NCBI RefSeq assembly: GCF_000330885.1
Contig: NC_020059.1
Location: 423,001 to 487,000, forward strand
Reading direction: 5' to 3'
Source: Rhizobium tropici CIAT 899
GTDB lineage: Bacteria > Pseudomonadota > Alphaproteobacteria > Rhizobiales > Rhizobiaceae
Length of the DNA: 64,000 nucleotides
Shown here: positions 54,313 to 64,000 of the stretch, piece by piece
Numbering within the stretch: position 1 is the stretch's first letter
Layout of the letters: each line of letters starts with the position of its first letter
Notes under the pieces: generated by a model
What the model was told of the DNA's origin: nothing
The model's input: only the letters and a program-made list of their open reading frames with translations
The model's database searches: none
Made by a program: the position numbers and the translations under genes

Positions 54313-56601
54313 CTACGACCCCGCACCATAGGCCGCGATGGCGGCCATGTTGACGATATCGGAATCCTTGGCGCCCATCGATGTGATCTGCACCGGCTTG
54401 TCGAGGCCGACGAGCAGCGGCCCGATGACCGTCGAGCCGCCGAGCTCCTGCAGCATCTTGGTGGAAATCGCCGCAGAGTGGAAAGCGGGCATGACAAGCA
54501 CGTTTGCCGGTCCGGATAGCCGCGAGAAGGGATAGAGGCTTTCCATGAGCTTGCGGTCCAGCGCCACATCGGCCGCCATTTCGCCATCGAATTCGAAATT
54601 GACATAGCGCTTGTCGAGAATGTTCACTGCTTCACGCACGCGCTCGGAGCGTTCGCCCGGGGGGTGGCCGAAGGTGGAATAGGCGAGCATGGCGACGCGC
54701 GGCTCATAGCCCATGCGCCGTGCGAAGCCGGCAGCTTCCTCGGCGATATCGGCCAGTTCTTCGGAGGTCGGCATGTCATGCACGGCGGTATCGGCGACGA
54801 AGACGGTTCGGCCGCGCGCAAGCACGATCGATATGCCGATGACCCGGTGACCCGGCTTGGCGTCGATGCAGCGGCGCACGTCGCCGAGCGCGGTCGAATA
54901 GTTGCGGGTGACGCCCGTCACCATGCCGTCGGCATCGCCCAGCGCGACCATGCAGGCGGCAAAGTGATTGCGGTCGTTATGGATCAGGCGGGTCACGTCA
55001 CGATACAGGTAGCCCTGGCGCTGCAGCCGGGCATAGAGATAATCGATATAGGCATCGCCCCGCTTCGAGATGCGGGCATTGACGATCTCAAGCCCAGGGC
55101 GGTTGAGATCGATGCCGGCGCGTTCGGCGGTCGCCTGGATCAGATCTTCGCGGCCGAGAAGGATGGCGGTGCCAAGCCCCTGATTGGCGTAGGAGAGAGC
55201 GGCGCGCATGACCTGCTCCTCTTCCGCTTCGGCAAAGACGATGCGCTTCTGATGCCGGCGGACGCGCTCGTAGAGCTGCGCCAGCGTCGAGGCGATCGGA
55301 TCGCGCCGGGCCGACAGTTCGCGTGCATAGGCTTCCATGTCTGCTATTTCGCGGCGCGCTACGCCGCTCTCGATCGCGGCTTTTGCGACAGCTACGGGGA
55401 TTGCCGAGATAAGGCGCGGGTCGAAGGGCACGGGGATGATATATTGCGCGCCGAAGCGCGGTCTTGCGCCCTGATAGGCGGCGACGACATCGTCGGGCAC
55501 GTCTTCGCGCGCAAGGCTCGCCAGCGCGTTGACGGCGGCGATCTTCATCTCGTCATTGATGGTGGTCGCGCGCACGTCGAGCGCGCCACGGAAGATATAG
55601 GGAAAACCGAGAACGTTGTTGACCTGGTTCGGATAGTCCGAGCGCCCCGTCGCCATAATGGCGTCGTCGCGGATGCGGGCGACTTCCTCCGGCGTGATTT
55701 CCGGATCGGGATTGGCCATGGCGAAGATGATCGGCCGGTCGGCCATGGAGCGGATCATGTCTTCGGAGAAGGCATCCTTCTGCGACAGGCCGAACACGAC
55801 GTCGGCGCCCTTCATCGCTTCCGCCAGCGTGCGCTTGTCGGTCTTGACCGCATGAGCCGACTTCCACTGGTTCATGCCCTCGCTGCGGCCCTGATAGATC
55901 ACGCCCTTCGTGTCGCAAAGGGTGACGTTCTCCGGATTGAAGCCCATCGACTTGATCAGCTCGATGCAGGCGATGGCGGCAGCGCCCGCGCCGTTGCAGA
56001 CGAGCTTGGTGGTCTTGAGGTCGCGGCCGGTCAGTTCGAGCGCGTTGATCAGGCCGGCGGCGGCGATGATGGCGGTTCCGTGCTGGTCGTCATGGAACAC
56101 GGGAATATCCATGAGCTCGCGCAGGCGCTGCTCGATGATGAAGCAGTCGGGTGCCTTGATATCTTCCAGATTGATGCCGCCGAAGGAGGGGCCGAGATAG
56201 CGCACGCAGTTGATGAATTCGTCGACATTCTCGGTGTCGATCTCTAGATCGATCGAATCCACGTCGGCGAAGCGCTTGAAGAGGACCGATTTGCCTTCCA
56301 TCACCGGCTTGGAGGCGAGTGCGCCGAGATTGCCGAGGCCTAGGATGGCCGTGCCGTTGGAGATGACGGCAACCATGTTGCCGCGCGAGGTATAGTCGTA
56401 GGCAGTAGCCGGATCGGCGGCGATCGCTTTCACCGGGACGGCGACGCCGGGCGAATAGGCAAGGGAAAGGTCGCGTTGCGTCGCCATCGGCTTGGTCGGG
56501 TTGATCTCAAGCTTGCCGGGGCGGCCGTTCTTGTGGAAGTCCAGTGCTTCCTGATCGGTAATCCCCGTTCCCGGACGCGACTTGCTCTTGCTGTCAGCCA
56601 T
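54313..56601 (-). CDS. tme: NADP-dependent malic enzyme with phosphotransacetylase-like domain
   Basis: A 762-residue multimodular malic enzyme converting malate to pyruvate and CO2 with NADP. The N-terminal malic domain (about 1-430) shows [35 protein letters not shown] and [16 protein letters not shown]. The C-terminal half (about 440-762) is a phosphotransacetylase-like domain without known PTA activity in rhizobia. Rhizobia have NAD (dme) and NADP (tme) versions; the position next to mutS matches tme in Sinorhizobium meliloti, but the coenzyme is inferred. Confidence 0.88.
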   Translation of the reverse strand: MADSKSKSRPGTGITDQEALDFHKNGRPGKLEINPTKPMATQRDLSLAYSPGVAVPVKAIAADPATAYDYTSRGNMVAVISNGTAILGLGNLGALASKPVMEGKSVLFKRFADVDSIDLEIDTENVDEFINCVRYLGPSFGGINLEDIKAPDCFIIEQRLRELMDIPVFHDDQHGTAIIAAAGLINALELTGRDLKTTKLVCNGAGAAAIACIELIKSMGFNPENVTLCDTKGVIYQGRSEGMNQWKSAHAVKTDKRTLAEAMKGADVVFGLSQKDAFSEDMIRSMADRPIIFAMANPDPEITPEEVARIRDDAIMATGRSDYPNQVNNVLGFPYIFRGALDVRATTINDEMKIAAVNALASLAREDVPDDVVAAYQGARPRFGAQYIIPVPFDPRLISAIPVAVAKAAIESGVARREIADMEAYARELSARRDPIASTLAQLYERVRRHQKRIVFAEAEEEQVMRAALSYANQGLGTAILLGREDLIQATAERAGIDLNRPGLEIVNARISKRGDAYIDYLYARLQRQGYLYRDVTRLIHNDRNHFAACMVALGDADGMVTGVTRNYSTALGDVRRCIDAKPGHRVIGISIVLARGRTVFVADTAVHDMPTSEELADIAEEAAGFARRMGYEPRVAMLAYSTFGHPPGERSERVREAVNILDKRYVNFEFDGEMAADVALDRKLMESLYPFSRLSGPANVLVMPAFHSAAISTKMLQELGGSTVIGPLLVGLDKPVQITSMGAKDSDIVNMAAIAAYGAGS

Positions 56602-56714
56602 TGTTCCTCCAAACCTCCTGTGGGCGACCGGTCCCTCTTGCCCGATAGCTGTTGTCTTCTATAGCGGCGCGCGGATAGGGTGGCACCTCATTTTTTTGGA
56701 AAAACTGCACCTCC

Positions 56715-59456
56715 GTGAACGAACGTATTAACGCCAGCATCGATGCTTTCTCGGCCGCCGAGCTTGCCTCGGAGGAAAGCCGCGCCTCGGCCACTCCGAT
56801 GATGGAGCAATATATCGAGATCAAGGCGAACAATCCCGGTTCGCTTCTGTTCTACCGCATGGGCGACTTCTACGAGCTGTTCTTCGAAGACGCCGTCGAT
56901 GCCTCGCGTGCGCTCGGCATCACGCTGACGAAGCGCGGCCAGCACATGGGGCAGGATATCCCCATGTGCGGCGTGCCTGTTCATGCCGCCGATGATTATC
57001 TGCAAAAGCTTATCGCCCTTGGCTTCCGCGTCGCCGTCTGCGAGCAGGTGGAAGATCCGGCTGAGGCAAAGAAGCGCGGCGGCAAATCGGTGGTGCGGCG
57101 CGATGTCGTGCGTCTGGTGACGCCAGGTACGATCACCGAAGAAAAACTGCTTTCGCCCTCCGAATCCAACTATCTGATGGCTCTGACACGCATTCGCGGC
57201 GGTGCCGAGCCGCAGCTGGCGCTCGCCTGGATCGATATTTCGACTGGTGTCTTCCGCCTGGCGGAGACGGAAGCCTCAAGGCTGCTCGCCGATATCCTGC
57301 GCATCGATCCGAGAGAGTTGATCCTGCCGGATACGATGTTCCACGATCCGGAATTGAAGCCGGTTTTCGACATTCTCGGCCGCACGGCAGTCCCGCAGCC
57401 GGCCGTGCTGTTCGACAGTGCCAGCGCCGAGGGTCGCATCACCCGTTATTTCGGCGTCTCGACGCTGGACGGTTTCGGCACCTTTAGCCGGGCCGAACTC
57501 GCCGCTGCGGCAGCGGCGATTGCCTATGTCGAGAAGACCCAGCTTGCCGAGCGTCCGCCGCTCGGGTTGCCGGAGCGCGAAAGCGGCGCTTCGACGCTCT
57601 TCATCGATCCCGCGACCCGCGCCAATCTGGAACTGGTTCGCACACTCTCCGGTGATCGCAACGGCTCTCTCCTGAAGGCGATCGATCGCACCGTCACCGG
57701 CGGCGGCGCACGCCTTCTCGCCGAACGGCTGATGTCGCCGCTGACCGACCCTGTCCGTATCAACGAGCGTCTGGATTCGATCGGTTTTCTGACCGAGGAG
57801 CCGTCGCTGTGCAGCGATCTGCGTGCGGCATTGAAGCATGTGCCTGACATGCCGCGCGCATTGTCGCGCCTCGCACTCGATCGTGGCGGCCCGCGCGATC
57901 TCTGGGCGATCCGCCAGGGGCTGGCCGCAGCAGCCGATCTCGCCCGCATGCTCGGACCTGCACTTCTGCCGCAAGAGCTGAAGGCTGCATTGACCGGGCT
58001 CGTTGCCTTGCCCGCCGATCTTGAAGCCATGCTCGCCGCGACACTTGCCGACGAGCTGCCGTTGCTGAAACGCGACGGCGGTTTCTTGAGGGAAGGGGCG
58101 AATGCCGAGCTCGACGAAGTGCGGGCACTCCGCGATCAATCACGCCGTGTCATCGCCGGCCTGCAGCTGCAATATGCCGAGGAAACCGGCATCAAATCGC
58201 TGAAGATCAAGCACAATAATGTGCTCGGCTACTTCATCGAGGTCACGGCCGGCAATGCGGGTCCGATGACGGATACGAGCGAAGCCAAAGCGCGCTTCAT
58301 CCATCGCCAGACCATGGCGAATGCCATGCGTTTCACCACGACGGAACTTGCCGATCTCGAAAGCCGCATCGCCAATGCCGCCGACAAGGCGCTGGCAATC
58401 GAGCTCAAGGCCTTCGACCGCATGGTCGCAGCCGTGGTGGCCGCTGCCGAGGCGATCAAAGCGGGCGCCCGCGCGCTGTCAGTGATCGATGTCGCAGCCG
58501 GGCTTGCGCTCCTTGCCGAGGAACAGGCCTATTGCCGACCCATCGTCGATGGCAGCCGCATGTTCGCCATCGAGGGCGGCCGCCATCCGGTGGTGGAGCA
58601 GGCGCTACGCCGTCAGGCCGGCGGTCCGTTCGTCGCCAACAATTGCGATCTCTCCCCGAAATCCGATGGCAAGGATGGCGCGATCTGGCTGCTGACCGGC
58701 CCGAACATGGGCGGTAAGTCGACCTTCCTGCGCCAGAACGCGCTGATCGCCATTCTCGCGCAGATGGGCTCCTTCGTGCCGGCCGCTTCCGCCCATATCG
58801 GCATTGTCGACCGGCTGTTCTCGCGCGTCGGCGCTTCCGACGATCTGGCCCGAGGCCGTTCGACCTTCATGGTCGAGATGGTCGAGACGGCCGCGATTCT
58901 CAATCAGGCGACGGAACGCTCGCTTGTTATTCTCGATGAGATCGGTCGCGGCACCGCGACCTTCGACGGCCTTTCCATCGCCTGGGCAGCCGTCGAGCAT
59001 CTGCACGAGGCCAATCGATGCCGCGGCCTCTTCGCCACCCATTTCCATGAACTCACCGTGTTATCGGAAAAGCTGGGGCGGCTTTCCAATGCCACCATGC
59101 GCGTCAAGGAATGGGATGGCGACGTCATCTTCCTGCACGAGGTCGGGCCGGGGGCTGCCGATCGCTCCTATGGCATCCAGGTGGCGCGTCTCGCCGGCCT
59201 GCCGGCTTCCGTGGTGGCGCGCGCCCGCGACGTTCTGACGCGGCTTGAAGATGCCGACCGCAAGAATCCGGCAAGCCAGCTCATCGATGATCTGCCGCTG
59301 TTCCAGGTGGCGGTCCGTCGGGAGGAGGCGGTCGGCCGGCGCGAACCCTCCAAGGTCGAGGAACGGCTGAAGACGCTCGATCTCGACGATCTGACGCCGC
59401 GAGCCGCCCTCGACGTGCTCTACGAGCTGAAGAAGACCCTCAACAAGACCGGCTGA
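56715..59456 (+). CDS. mutS: DNA mismatch repair protein MutS
   Basis: A 913-residue mismatch sensor and ATPase. The mismatch-contacting Phe-x-Glu is Phe52-Tyr-Glu54 in [11 protein letters not shown]. Walker A is GPNMGGKST (about 662-670), Walker [15 protein letters not shown], and FATHFHELT is the switch region. Full-length for the family. It begins with GTG; the ribosome-binding site is weak. It is divergent from tme across about 113 bases. Confidence 0.97.
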   Translation: MNERINASIDAFSAAELASEESRASATPMMEQYIEIKANNPGSLLFYRMGDFYELFFEDAVDASRALGITLTKRGQHMGQDIPMCGVPVHAADDYLQKLIALGFRVAVCEQVEDPAEAKKRGGKSVVRRDVVRLVTPGTITEEKLLSPSESNYLMALTRIRGGAEPQLALAWIDISTGVFRLAETEASRLLADILRIDPRELILPDTMFHDPELKPVFDILGRTAVPQPAVLFDSASAEGRITRYFGVSTLDGFGTFSRAELAAAAAAIAYVEKTQLAERPPLGLPERESGASTLFIDPATRANLELVRTLSGDRNGSLLKAIDRTVTGGGARLLAERLMSPLTDPVRINERLDSIGFLTEEPSLCSDLRAALKHVPDMPRALSRLALDRGGPRDLWAIRQGLAAAADLARMLGPALLPQELKAALTGLVALPADLEAMLAATLADELPLLKRDGGFLREGANAELDEVRALRDQSRRVIAGLQLQYAEETGIKSLKIKHNNVLGYFIEVTAGNAGPMTDTSEAKARFIHRQTMANAMRFTTTELADLESRIANAADKALAIELKAFDRMVAAVVAAAEAIKAGARALSVIDVAAGLALLAEEQAYCRPIVDGSRMFAIEGGRHPVVEQALRRQAGGPFVANNCDLSPKSDGKDGAIWLLTGPNMGGKSTFLRQNALIAILAQMGSFVPAASAHIGIVDRLFSRVGASDDLARGRSTFMVEMVETAAILNQATERSLVILDEIGRGTATFDGLSIAWAAVEHLHEANRCRGLFATHFHELTVLSEKLGRLSNATMRVKEWDGDVIFLHEVGPGAADRSYGIQVARLAGLPASVVARARDVLTRLEDADRKNPASQLIDDLPLFQVAVRREEAVGRREPSKVEERLKTLDLDDLTPRAALDVLYELKKTLNKTG

Positions 59457-59481
59457 CCACAGGCGATATTCCAAGGGCAAT

Positions 59482-59778
59482 ATGATGTATCTCGAAGTTC
59501 TTCTCGCCGAAGTCCGCATTCTGGGTGAGCGCTTCTCTCCGATCGCCGCGCGCGGCAAGATTTGCGGCGAGGGAGAGCCTCCGGATTGTGACTCCGATCG
59601 CGGCCTGCTCGATATTACGCTGTCCTGCAGCCGCATTTCCGATATTTGCTCGAAGATCGCCAAGGCCGGTTATTGGGAATGCGAGCGCGAAATGGTGACG
59701 CAGATCGGCGCCCAGTCGCGAAACATATTATATAGCTTGAACGAGCTCAGACGGGCGATCGAGCCGGCAAGGCCCTAA
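59482..59778 (+). CDS. 98-residue hypothetical protein
   Basis: A small protein with no domain I recognise. It begins MMYLEVLLAEVRILGERFSP, has four Cys (ICGEG, DCDSD, SCSRISDIC region plus WECER) and a helical C-terminus (ILYSLNELRRAIEPA). It has an AAGGG ribosome-binding site and coding-like codon use, and starts 26 bases after mutS. It is probably a real gene; the function is unknown. Confidence 0.62.
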   Translation: MMYLEVLLAEVRILGERFSPIAARGKICGEGEPPDCDSDRGLLDITLSCSRISDICSKIAKAGYWECEREMVTQIGAQSRNILYSLNELRRAIEPARP

Positions 59779-59896
59779 AACCGCCGGCTTCTGCGTCGAT
59801 TGCCGTCACGCTTCGTCAACTTTGGCCCGGTAGAAATCATGGAAAGACCAGGCCCAGAATGCCTGTGTTAATCGCGGGCCAAAGAGGCTATAGCGC

Positions 59897-62812
59897 ATGC
59901 AGACGAAAAGACAGGCGCGCCGGCAACGGGCCGCGGTCAGCGAAGAGAAAGCCGATCGGCAGAGCATGGAAACGCATCATATCGATTTTTCGACCGTTCT
60001 CGATGTATCCGCGCTGAAGGCGGAGTGCGAGGCTCTCGCCAAACGCGGTCTGGATAAGAATGAAGAGCGCTCCGCGCTGCTGGCGCTGTTGAAAAAGGCA
60101 AGCCAGGATGGACGGGAAGAAGCACGGCGATTGCTGATCGCCGACGGCAGCGGGCTCAATTGCGCGCACCGGATTTCCTGGCTGCAGGACCAGATCATCA
60201 CCGTCCTCTACGATCTCACTGTCCATCATGCCTACCCGAAACAGGCCGGCGCATTTTCCGTCACCGCCGTCGGCGGTTACGGCCGCGATACGCTGGCGCC
60301 GGGCTCCGATATCGACCTGCTCTTCCTCTTCCAGCCGAAACCAGCGAGCGAGACGCACAAGGCGGTCGAATTCATTCTCTATATGCTTTGGGACATGGGC
60401 TTCAAAGTCGGCCATGCCACGCGCACGGTCGAGGAGTGCATCCGCGAGGCCAAGTCCGATATGACAGTGCGCACCGCCATTCTCGAAACCCGCTATATCT
60501 GCGGCAACGTCGCGCTGGAGCGGGAGCTGCAGGCGCGCTTCGACAAGGAAATCGTCACCAATACCGGCCCGGAATTCATCGCCGCCAAGCTCGCCGAACG
60601 CGACGAGCGCCATCGCAAGGCCGGCGACACCCGATATCTGGTCGAGCCGAACGTCAAGGAAGGCAAGGGCGGCCTGCGCGATCTGCACACGCTGTTCTGG
60701 ATCTCGAAATATTACTACCACGTCCGCGATCCAGCCGAGCTGGTGAAGCTCGGCGTGCTGTCGAAGCAGGAGTATCGTCTCTTCGAAAAGGCCGAGGATT
60801 TCCTCTGGGCCGTGCGCTGCCACATGCATTTTTTGACCGGCAAGGCGGAAGAGCGGCTTTCCTTCGATATCCAGCGCGATATCGCCGCAGCCCTCGACTA
60901 TAACGCCCGCCCGGGCCTTTCGGCCGTCGAGCGCTTCATGAAGCACTATTTCCTTGTCGCCAAGGATGTCGGCGATCTCACCCGCATCCTCTGCGCCGCA
61001 TTGGAGGACCAGCAGGCGAAGGCCACTCCGGGCCTCACCGGCGTCATCAGCCGCTTTGCCAACCGCTCGCGCAAGATCCCCGGTACCGTCGAATTCGTCG
61101 AGGACCGCGGCCGTATCGCGCTTGCCAATCCCGACGTCTTCAAGCGCGATCCGGTCAGTCTCATCCGGCTGTTCTTCGTCGCTGATATCAATGGGCTGGA
61201 ATTCCACCCGGATGCGTTGAAGCGCGTCACCCGCTCGCTGAGCCTGATCGACAACGATCTGCGCGAAAACGAGGAGGCGAACCGGCTCTTCCTCTCCATC
61301 CTTACCTCGAAACGCGATCCGGCGCTGATCCTGCGCCGCATGAACGAGGCCGGCGTGCTTGGCCGCTTCATTCCGGAATTCGGCAAGATCGTCTCGATGA
61401 TGCAGTTCAACATGTATCATCACTATACGGTGGACGAGCATCTGATCCGCGCCGTCGAGGTGCTGTCGGAGATCGACAAGGGCAGGGCTGAGGATATTCA
61501 TCCGCTCACCAACAAGCTGATGCCCAATATCGAGGATCGCGATGCGCTCTATGTCGCCGTCCTGTTGCACGATATCGCCAAGGGCCGCGAGGAAGACCAC
61601 TCGGAAGCCGGTGCCGCAGTTGCACGCAAGCTCTGCCCGCGCTTCGGCCTTTCACCGAAGCAGACAGAACTGGTGGTCTGGCTGATCGCGGAACATCTGA
61701 CCATGTCGATGGTCGCCCAGACGCGCGACTTGACCGACCGCAAGACGATCATCGATTTCGCCGACCGGGTGCAGTCGCTCGACCGGCTGAAGATGCTGCT
61801 GATCCTGACCGTCTGCGACATCCGCGCCGTCGGCCCTGGCGTCTGGAACGGCTGGAAGGGTCAGCTGCTGCGCACGCTCTATTATGAAACCGAGCTGCTG
61901 CTGTCAGGCGGGTTCTCCGAAGTGTCGCGCAAGGAACGCGCCGAAGCTGCCGCCGAAGCGCTGGAACACGCACTTGCCGATTGGAGTCAGAAGGAGCGCA
62001 AGGCCTACGTCAAGCTGCACTATCAGCCCTATCTGCTGTCGGTACCTCTGGAAGACCAGATCCGCCATACGCAGTTCATGCGTGAATCCGACAAGGCGGG
62101 CAAGGTCCTCGCCACGATGGTGCGCACCGATAGCTTCCACGCCATTACCGAGATCACCGTGCTCTCGCCCGACCATCCCCGTCTTTTGACCGTGATCGCC
62201 GGCGCCTGTGCCGCTGCCGGGGCCAATATCGCCGATGCGCAGATCTTCACGACATCGGACGGCCGCGCGCTCGATACCATCCACGTCAGCCGCGAATTTC
62301 CCGACGACGCCGACGAACTGCGCCGTGCCGCCACCATCGGCAAGATGATCGAGGATGTGCTGGCCGGCCGCAAGCGGCTGCCGGAGGTCATAGCGACGCG
62401 GACGAAGAACCGCCGCAAGAACAAGGCTTTCGTCATCCCACCGTCGGTGATCATCACCAACAGCCTCTCCAACAAGTTCACGGTCATCGAGGTCGAATGC
62501 CTCGACCGCCCGGGCCTGCTGTCAGAAATCACCGCCGTTCTTTCGGATCTGTCTCTCGATATCCAGTCTGCCCGCATCACCACCTTCGGCGAAAAGGTCA
62601 TCGATACCTTCTATGTCGCCGACCTGGTGGGCCAGAAGATTTCCAACGAGAACAGGCGGGCCTATATCACCGCACGCCTGAAAGCCGTCATGGCGGGCGA
62701 GGAGGATGAAATGCGTGAGCGTATGCCGTCGGGCATCATCGCGCCCGCCGCCACGCGTGGCGTCGCCGTCGAAAAGTCAGACACCGAGAAGAAAGCCGGT
62801 TCAGCCGCATGA
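59897..62812 (+). CDS. glnD: bifunctional PII uridylyltransferase/uridylyl-removing enzyme
   Basis: The glutamine sensor that uridylylates and deuridylylates PII proteins, 971 residues. The nucleotidyltransferase motif is [18 protein letters not shown] (from Gly126, with Asp138 and Asp140). The HD phosphohydrolase has [18 protein letters not shown] (His558, Asp559). Two C-terminal ACT domains begin near residues 750 and 860 ([32 protein letters not shown]). The ATG at 59897 follows AAAGAGG; an in-frame ATG at 59966 is an alternative. murJ overlaps its stop. Confidence 0.96.
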   Translation: MQTKRQARRQRAAVSEEKADRQSMETHHIDFSTVLDVSALKAECEALAKRGLDKNEERSALLALLKKASQDGREEARRLLIADGSGLNCAHRISWLQDQIITVLYDLTVHHAYPKQAGAFSVTAVGGYGRDTLAPGSDIDLLFLFQPKPASETHKAVEFILYMLWDMGFKVGHATRTVEECIREAKSDMTVRTAILETRYICGNVALERELQARFDKEIVTNTGPEFIAAKLAERDERHRKAGDTRYLVEPNVKEGKGGLRDLHTLFWISKYYYHVRDPAELVKLGVLSKQEYRLFEKAEDFLWAVRCHMHFLTGKAEERLSFDIQRDIAAALDYNARPGLSAVERFMKHYFLVAKDVGDLTRILCAALEDQQAKATPGLTGVISRFANRSRKIPGTVEFVEDRGRIALANPDVFKRDPVSLIRLFFVADINGLEFHPDALKRVTRSLSLIDNDLRENEEANRLFLSILTSKRDPALILRRMNEAGVLGRFIPEFGKIVSMMQFNMYHHYTVDEHLIRAVEVLSEIDKGRAEDIHPLTNKLMPNIEDRDALYVAVLLHDIAKGREEDHSEAGAAVARKLCPRFGLSPKQTELVVWLIAEHLTMSMVAQTRDLTDRKTIIDFADRVQSLDRLKMLLILTVCDIRAVGPGVWNGWKGQLLRTLYYETELLLSGGFSEVSRKERAEAAAEALEHALADWSQKERKAYVKLHYQPYLLSVPLEDQIRHTQFMRESDKAGKVLATMVRTDSFHAITEITVLSPDHPRLLTVIAGACAAAGANIADAQIFTTSDGRALDTIHVSREFPDDADELRRAATIGKMIEDVLAGRKRLPEVIATRTKNRRKNKAFVIPPSVIITNSLSNKFTVIEVECLDRPGLLSEITAVLSDLSLDIQSARITTFGEKVIDTFYVADLVGQKISNENRRAYITARLKAVMAGEEDEMRERMPSGIIAPAATRGVAVEKSDTEKKAGSAA

Positions 62813-64000
62813 GCCTAGTCAAGAAATTCATCACCGTCGGTGGCGCGACGCTCGGCAGCCGCATCTTCGGCTTCGCCCGCGAAACGCTGATGGCCGCCGC
62901 CCTCGGCACGGGGCCGATGGCTGACGTCTTCTACGCTGCCTTCCGCTTTCCGAACCTCTTCCGCCGGCTGTTTGCCGAAGGTGCCTTCAACGCCGCCTTC
63001 GTGCCGCTCTTTGCCAAGGAAATCGAGGCGAACGGCATTGATGGCGCCAAGCGCTTTTCCGAGGAAGTCTTCGGCGTTCTCTTCTCGGTCCTGCTGCTGA
63101 TCACCATCGTCATGGAACTGGCCATGCCGCTCCTGGTGCGTTGGGTCATCGCGCCCGGTTTTGCCGACGATGCCGAGAAATTCGACCTGACGGTCCGGTT
63201 GGCGGCCGTGATGTTCCCCTATCTCATGTCGATGTCGCTGACGGCGATGATGAGCGGCATGCTGAATTCGCTGCATCATTTCTTCGCCGCGGCCGTGGCT
63301 CCGATCTTCCTCAACCTGGTGATGATCAGCGCGCTGTTCTACGCGATCTATTTCGGCGCCGATCCGCTGACCACCGCCTGGTATCTGTCCTGGTCGGTAC
63401 TGGTGGCAGGCGTGCTGCAGCTGGCCGTCGTCTATATCGGCGTGCGTCATGCGGGCATCAGTATCGGCCTGCGCTTTCCGCGCTTCACGCCCAATGTCAA
63501 GCGGCTTCTGCTTCTTGCGATCCCGGCGGCCATCACCGGCGGCGTCACTCAGATCAATCTGGTCATCGGCCAGGCGATTGCCTCGGGCAAGGAAGGCGCG
63601 ATCGCCGCCCTGCAATATGCAGACCGCATCTACCAGCTTCCGCTCGGTGTCGTCGGCGTCGCGGTCGGAATCGTGCTTCTGCCGGAATTGGCGCGTTCGC
63701 TGAAGTCGGGCCATATCAAGGAAGCCGCCAATATCCAGAACCGCTCGATCGAATTCGTGCTGTTCCTGACGTTGCCGGCCGCCGTCGCCCTGTGGCTGCT
63801 CTCCGACGATATCATCCGCGTGCTTTACGAGCGCGGCGCCTTTAACGCGAACAATACAACGCTGGTCGGCTCCATACTCGCCATCTTCGGCCTGGGCCTG
63901 CCGGCTTTCGTGCTGATCAAGGCCTTGCAGCCCGGCTTTTATGCCCGCGAAGATACGAAATCGCCGATGCGTTACACGGCGATCGCCGTCGCCGTCAATT
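62809..64000 (+). CDS. murJ: lipid II flippase MurJ (5' part, runs off the window)
   Basis: Inner-membrane MviN/MurJ flippase that moves the peptidoglycan precursor lipid II. The visible 397 residues start [20 protein letters not shown] and contain [20 protein letters not shown], the [10 protein letters not shown] segment and many membrane helices, with the late motif [14 protein letters not shown]. The remaining C-terminal part lies beyond position 64000. The ATG overlaps the glnD stop (ATGA), a conserved rhizobial arrangement. Confidence 0.95.
   Translation, partial: MSLVKKFITVGGATLGSRIFGFARETLMAAALGTGPMADVFYAAFRFPNLFRRLFAEGAFNAAFVPLFAKEIEANGIDGAKRFSEEVFGVLFSVLLLITIVMELAMPLLVRWVIAPGFADDAEKFDLTVRLAAVMFPYLMSMSLTAMMSGMLNSLHHFFAAAVAPIFLNLVMISALFYAIYFGADPLTTAWYLSWSVLVAGVLQLAVVYIGVRHAGISIGLRFPRFTPNVKRLLLLAIPAAITGGVTQINLVIGQAIASGKEGAIAALQYADRIYQLPLGVVGVAVGIVLLPELARSLKSGHIKEAANIQNRSIEFVLFLTLPAAVALWLLSDDIIRVLYERGAFNANNTTLVGSILAIFGLGLPAFVLIKALQPGFYAREDTKSPMRYTAIAVAVN

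Overview
This window looks like a chromosomal segment from a Rhizobiaceae bacterium, most probably the genus Rhizobium. The GC content is high. The housekeeping order matches what I recall from Rhizobium/Sinorhizobium chromosomes: ubiB-ubiE / mutM-ech-rpsT-dnaA, hemW-rdgB-VOC-rph / hrcA-grpE, ptsN-hpf-rpoN-lptB-lptA-lptC, and tme / mutS-glnD-murJ. The genus is inferred from this gene order and from protein similarity, not from a search. I saw no rRNA or tRNA genes, no CRISPR array, no insertion sequence and no prophage.

Layout. 1-2.8 kb: choline sulfatase and its divergent LysR regulator. 2.8-5.0 kb: trehalose synthesis (otsB-otsA), preceded by a structured 5'-region with a very strong ribosome-binding site, a 24-codon ORF and a terminator. 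5.6-7.6 kb: a class II glutamine amidotransferase and coaBC. 7.8-15.6 kb: accessory metabolic and regulatory genes: an NTF2-like exported protein, SDR/LysR and MFS/LysR divergent pairs, a VOC protein, an ArsR-SRPBCC-GFA operon with a palindromic operator, a vapBC toxin-antitoxin pair and a spermidine-synthase-like enzyme.

15.6-23.05 kb: the most interesting block. Six leftward genes encode an aromatic-amino-acid-lyase homologue without the MIO-forming Ala-Ser-Gly, a hydantoinase-like amidohydrolase, an N-carbamoyl-amino-acid hydrolase, a DUF917 protein, a frameshifted TfoX-like gene and a urocanase homologue with an altered glycine-rich loop. This set matches, step by step, the five-enzyme bacterial route from ergothioneine to L-glutamate (ergothionase, thiourocanate hydratase, thiohydantoin desulfurase, hydantoin-propionate hydrolase, N-carbamoylglutamate hydrolase). 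I read it as an ergothioneine-utilisation operon that simple annotation would mislabel as histidine/allantoin catabolism.

23.3-31.4 kb: ubiquinone genes, mutM, an enoyl-CoA hydratase, rpsT and dnaA. An unusually long, hairpin-rich 815-base gap separates rpsT from dnaA. 31.5-38.3 kb: a DMT exporter, hemW, rdgB, rph, hrcA and grpE. 38.4-43.7 kb: the nitrogen-PTS/sigma-54 block and the Lpt genes. 44-54.2 kb: sppA, ihfB, lapA, RNA methyltransferases, lspA, a hybrid histidine kinase, olsB (with sigma-54-like and Pho-box-like sites upstream) and a class III nucleotide cyclase. 54.3-64 kb: malic enzyme, mutS, glnD and the 5' part of murJ, which runs off the end of the window.

A short dispersed repeat occurs twice (10163-10215 and 36911-37005). 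In the first copy it supplies the last codons of a LysR gene. A second repeat family (32440-32566) supplies the C-terminus of the DMT exporter.
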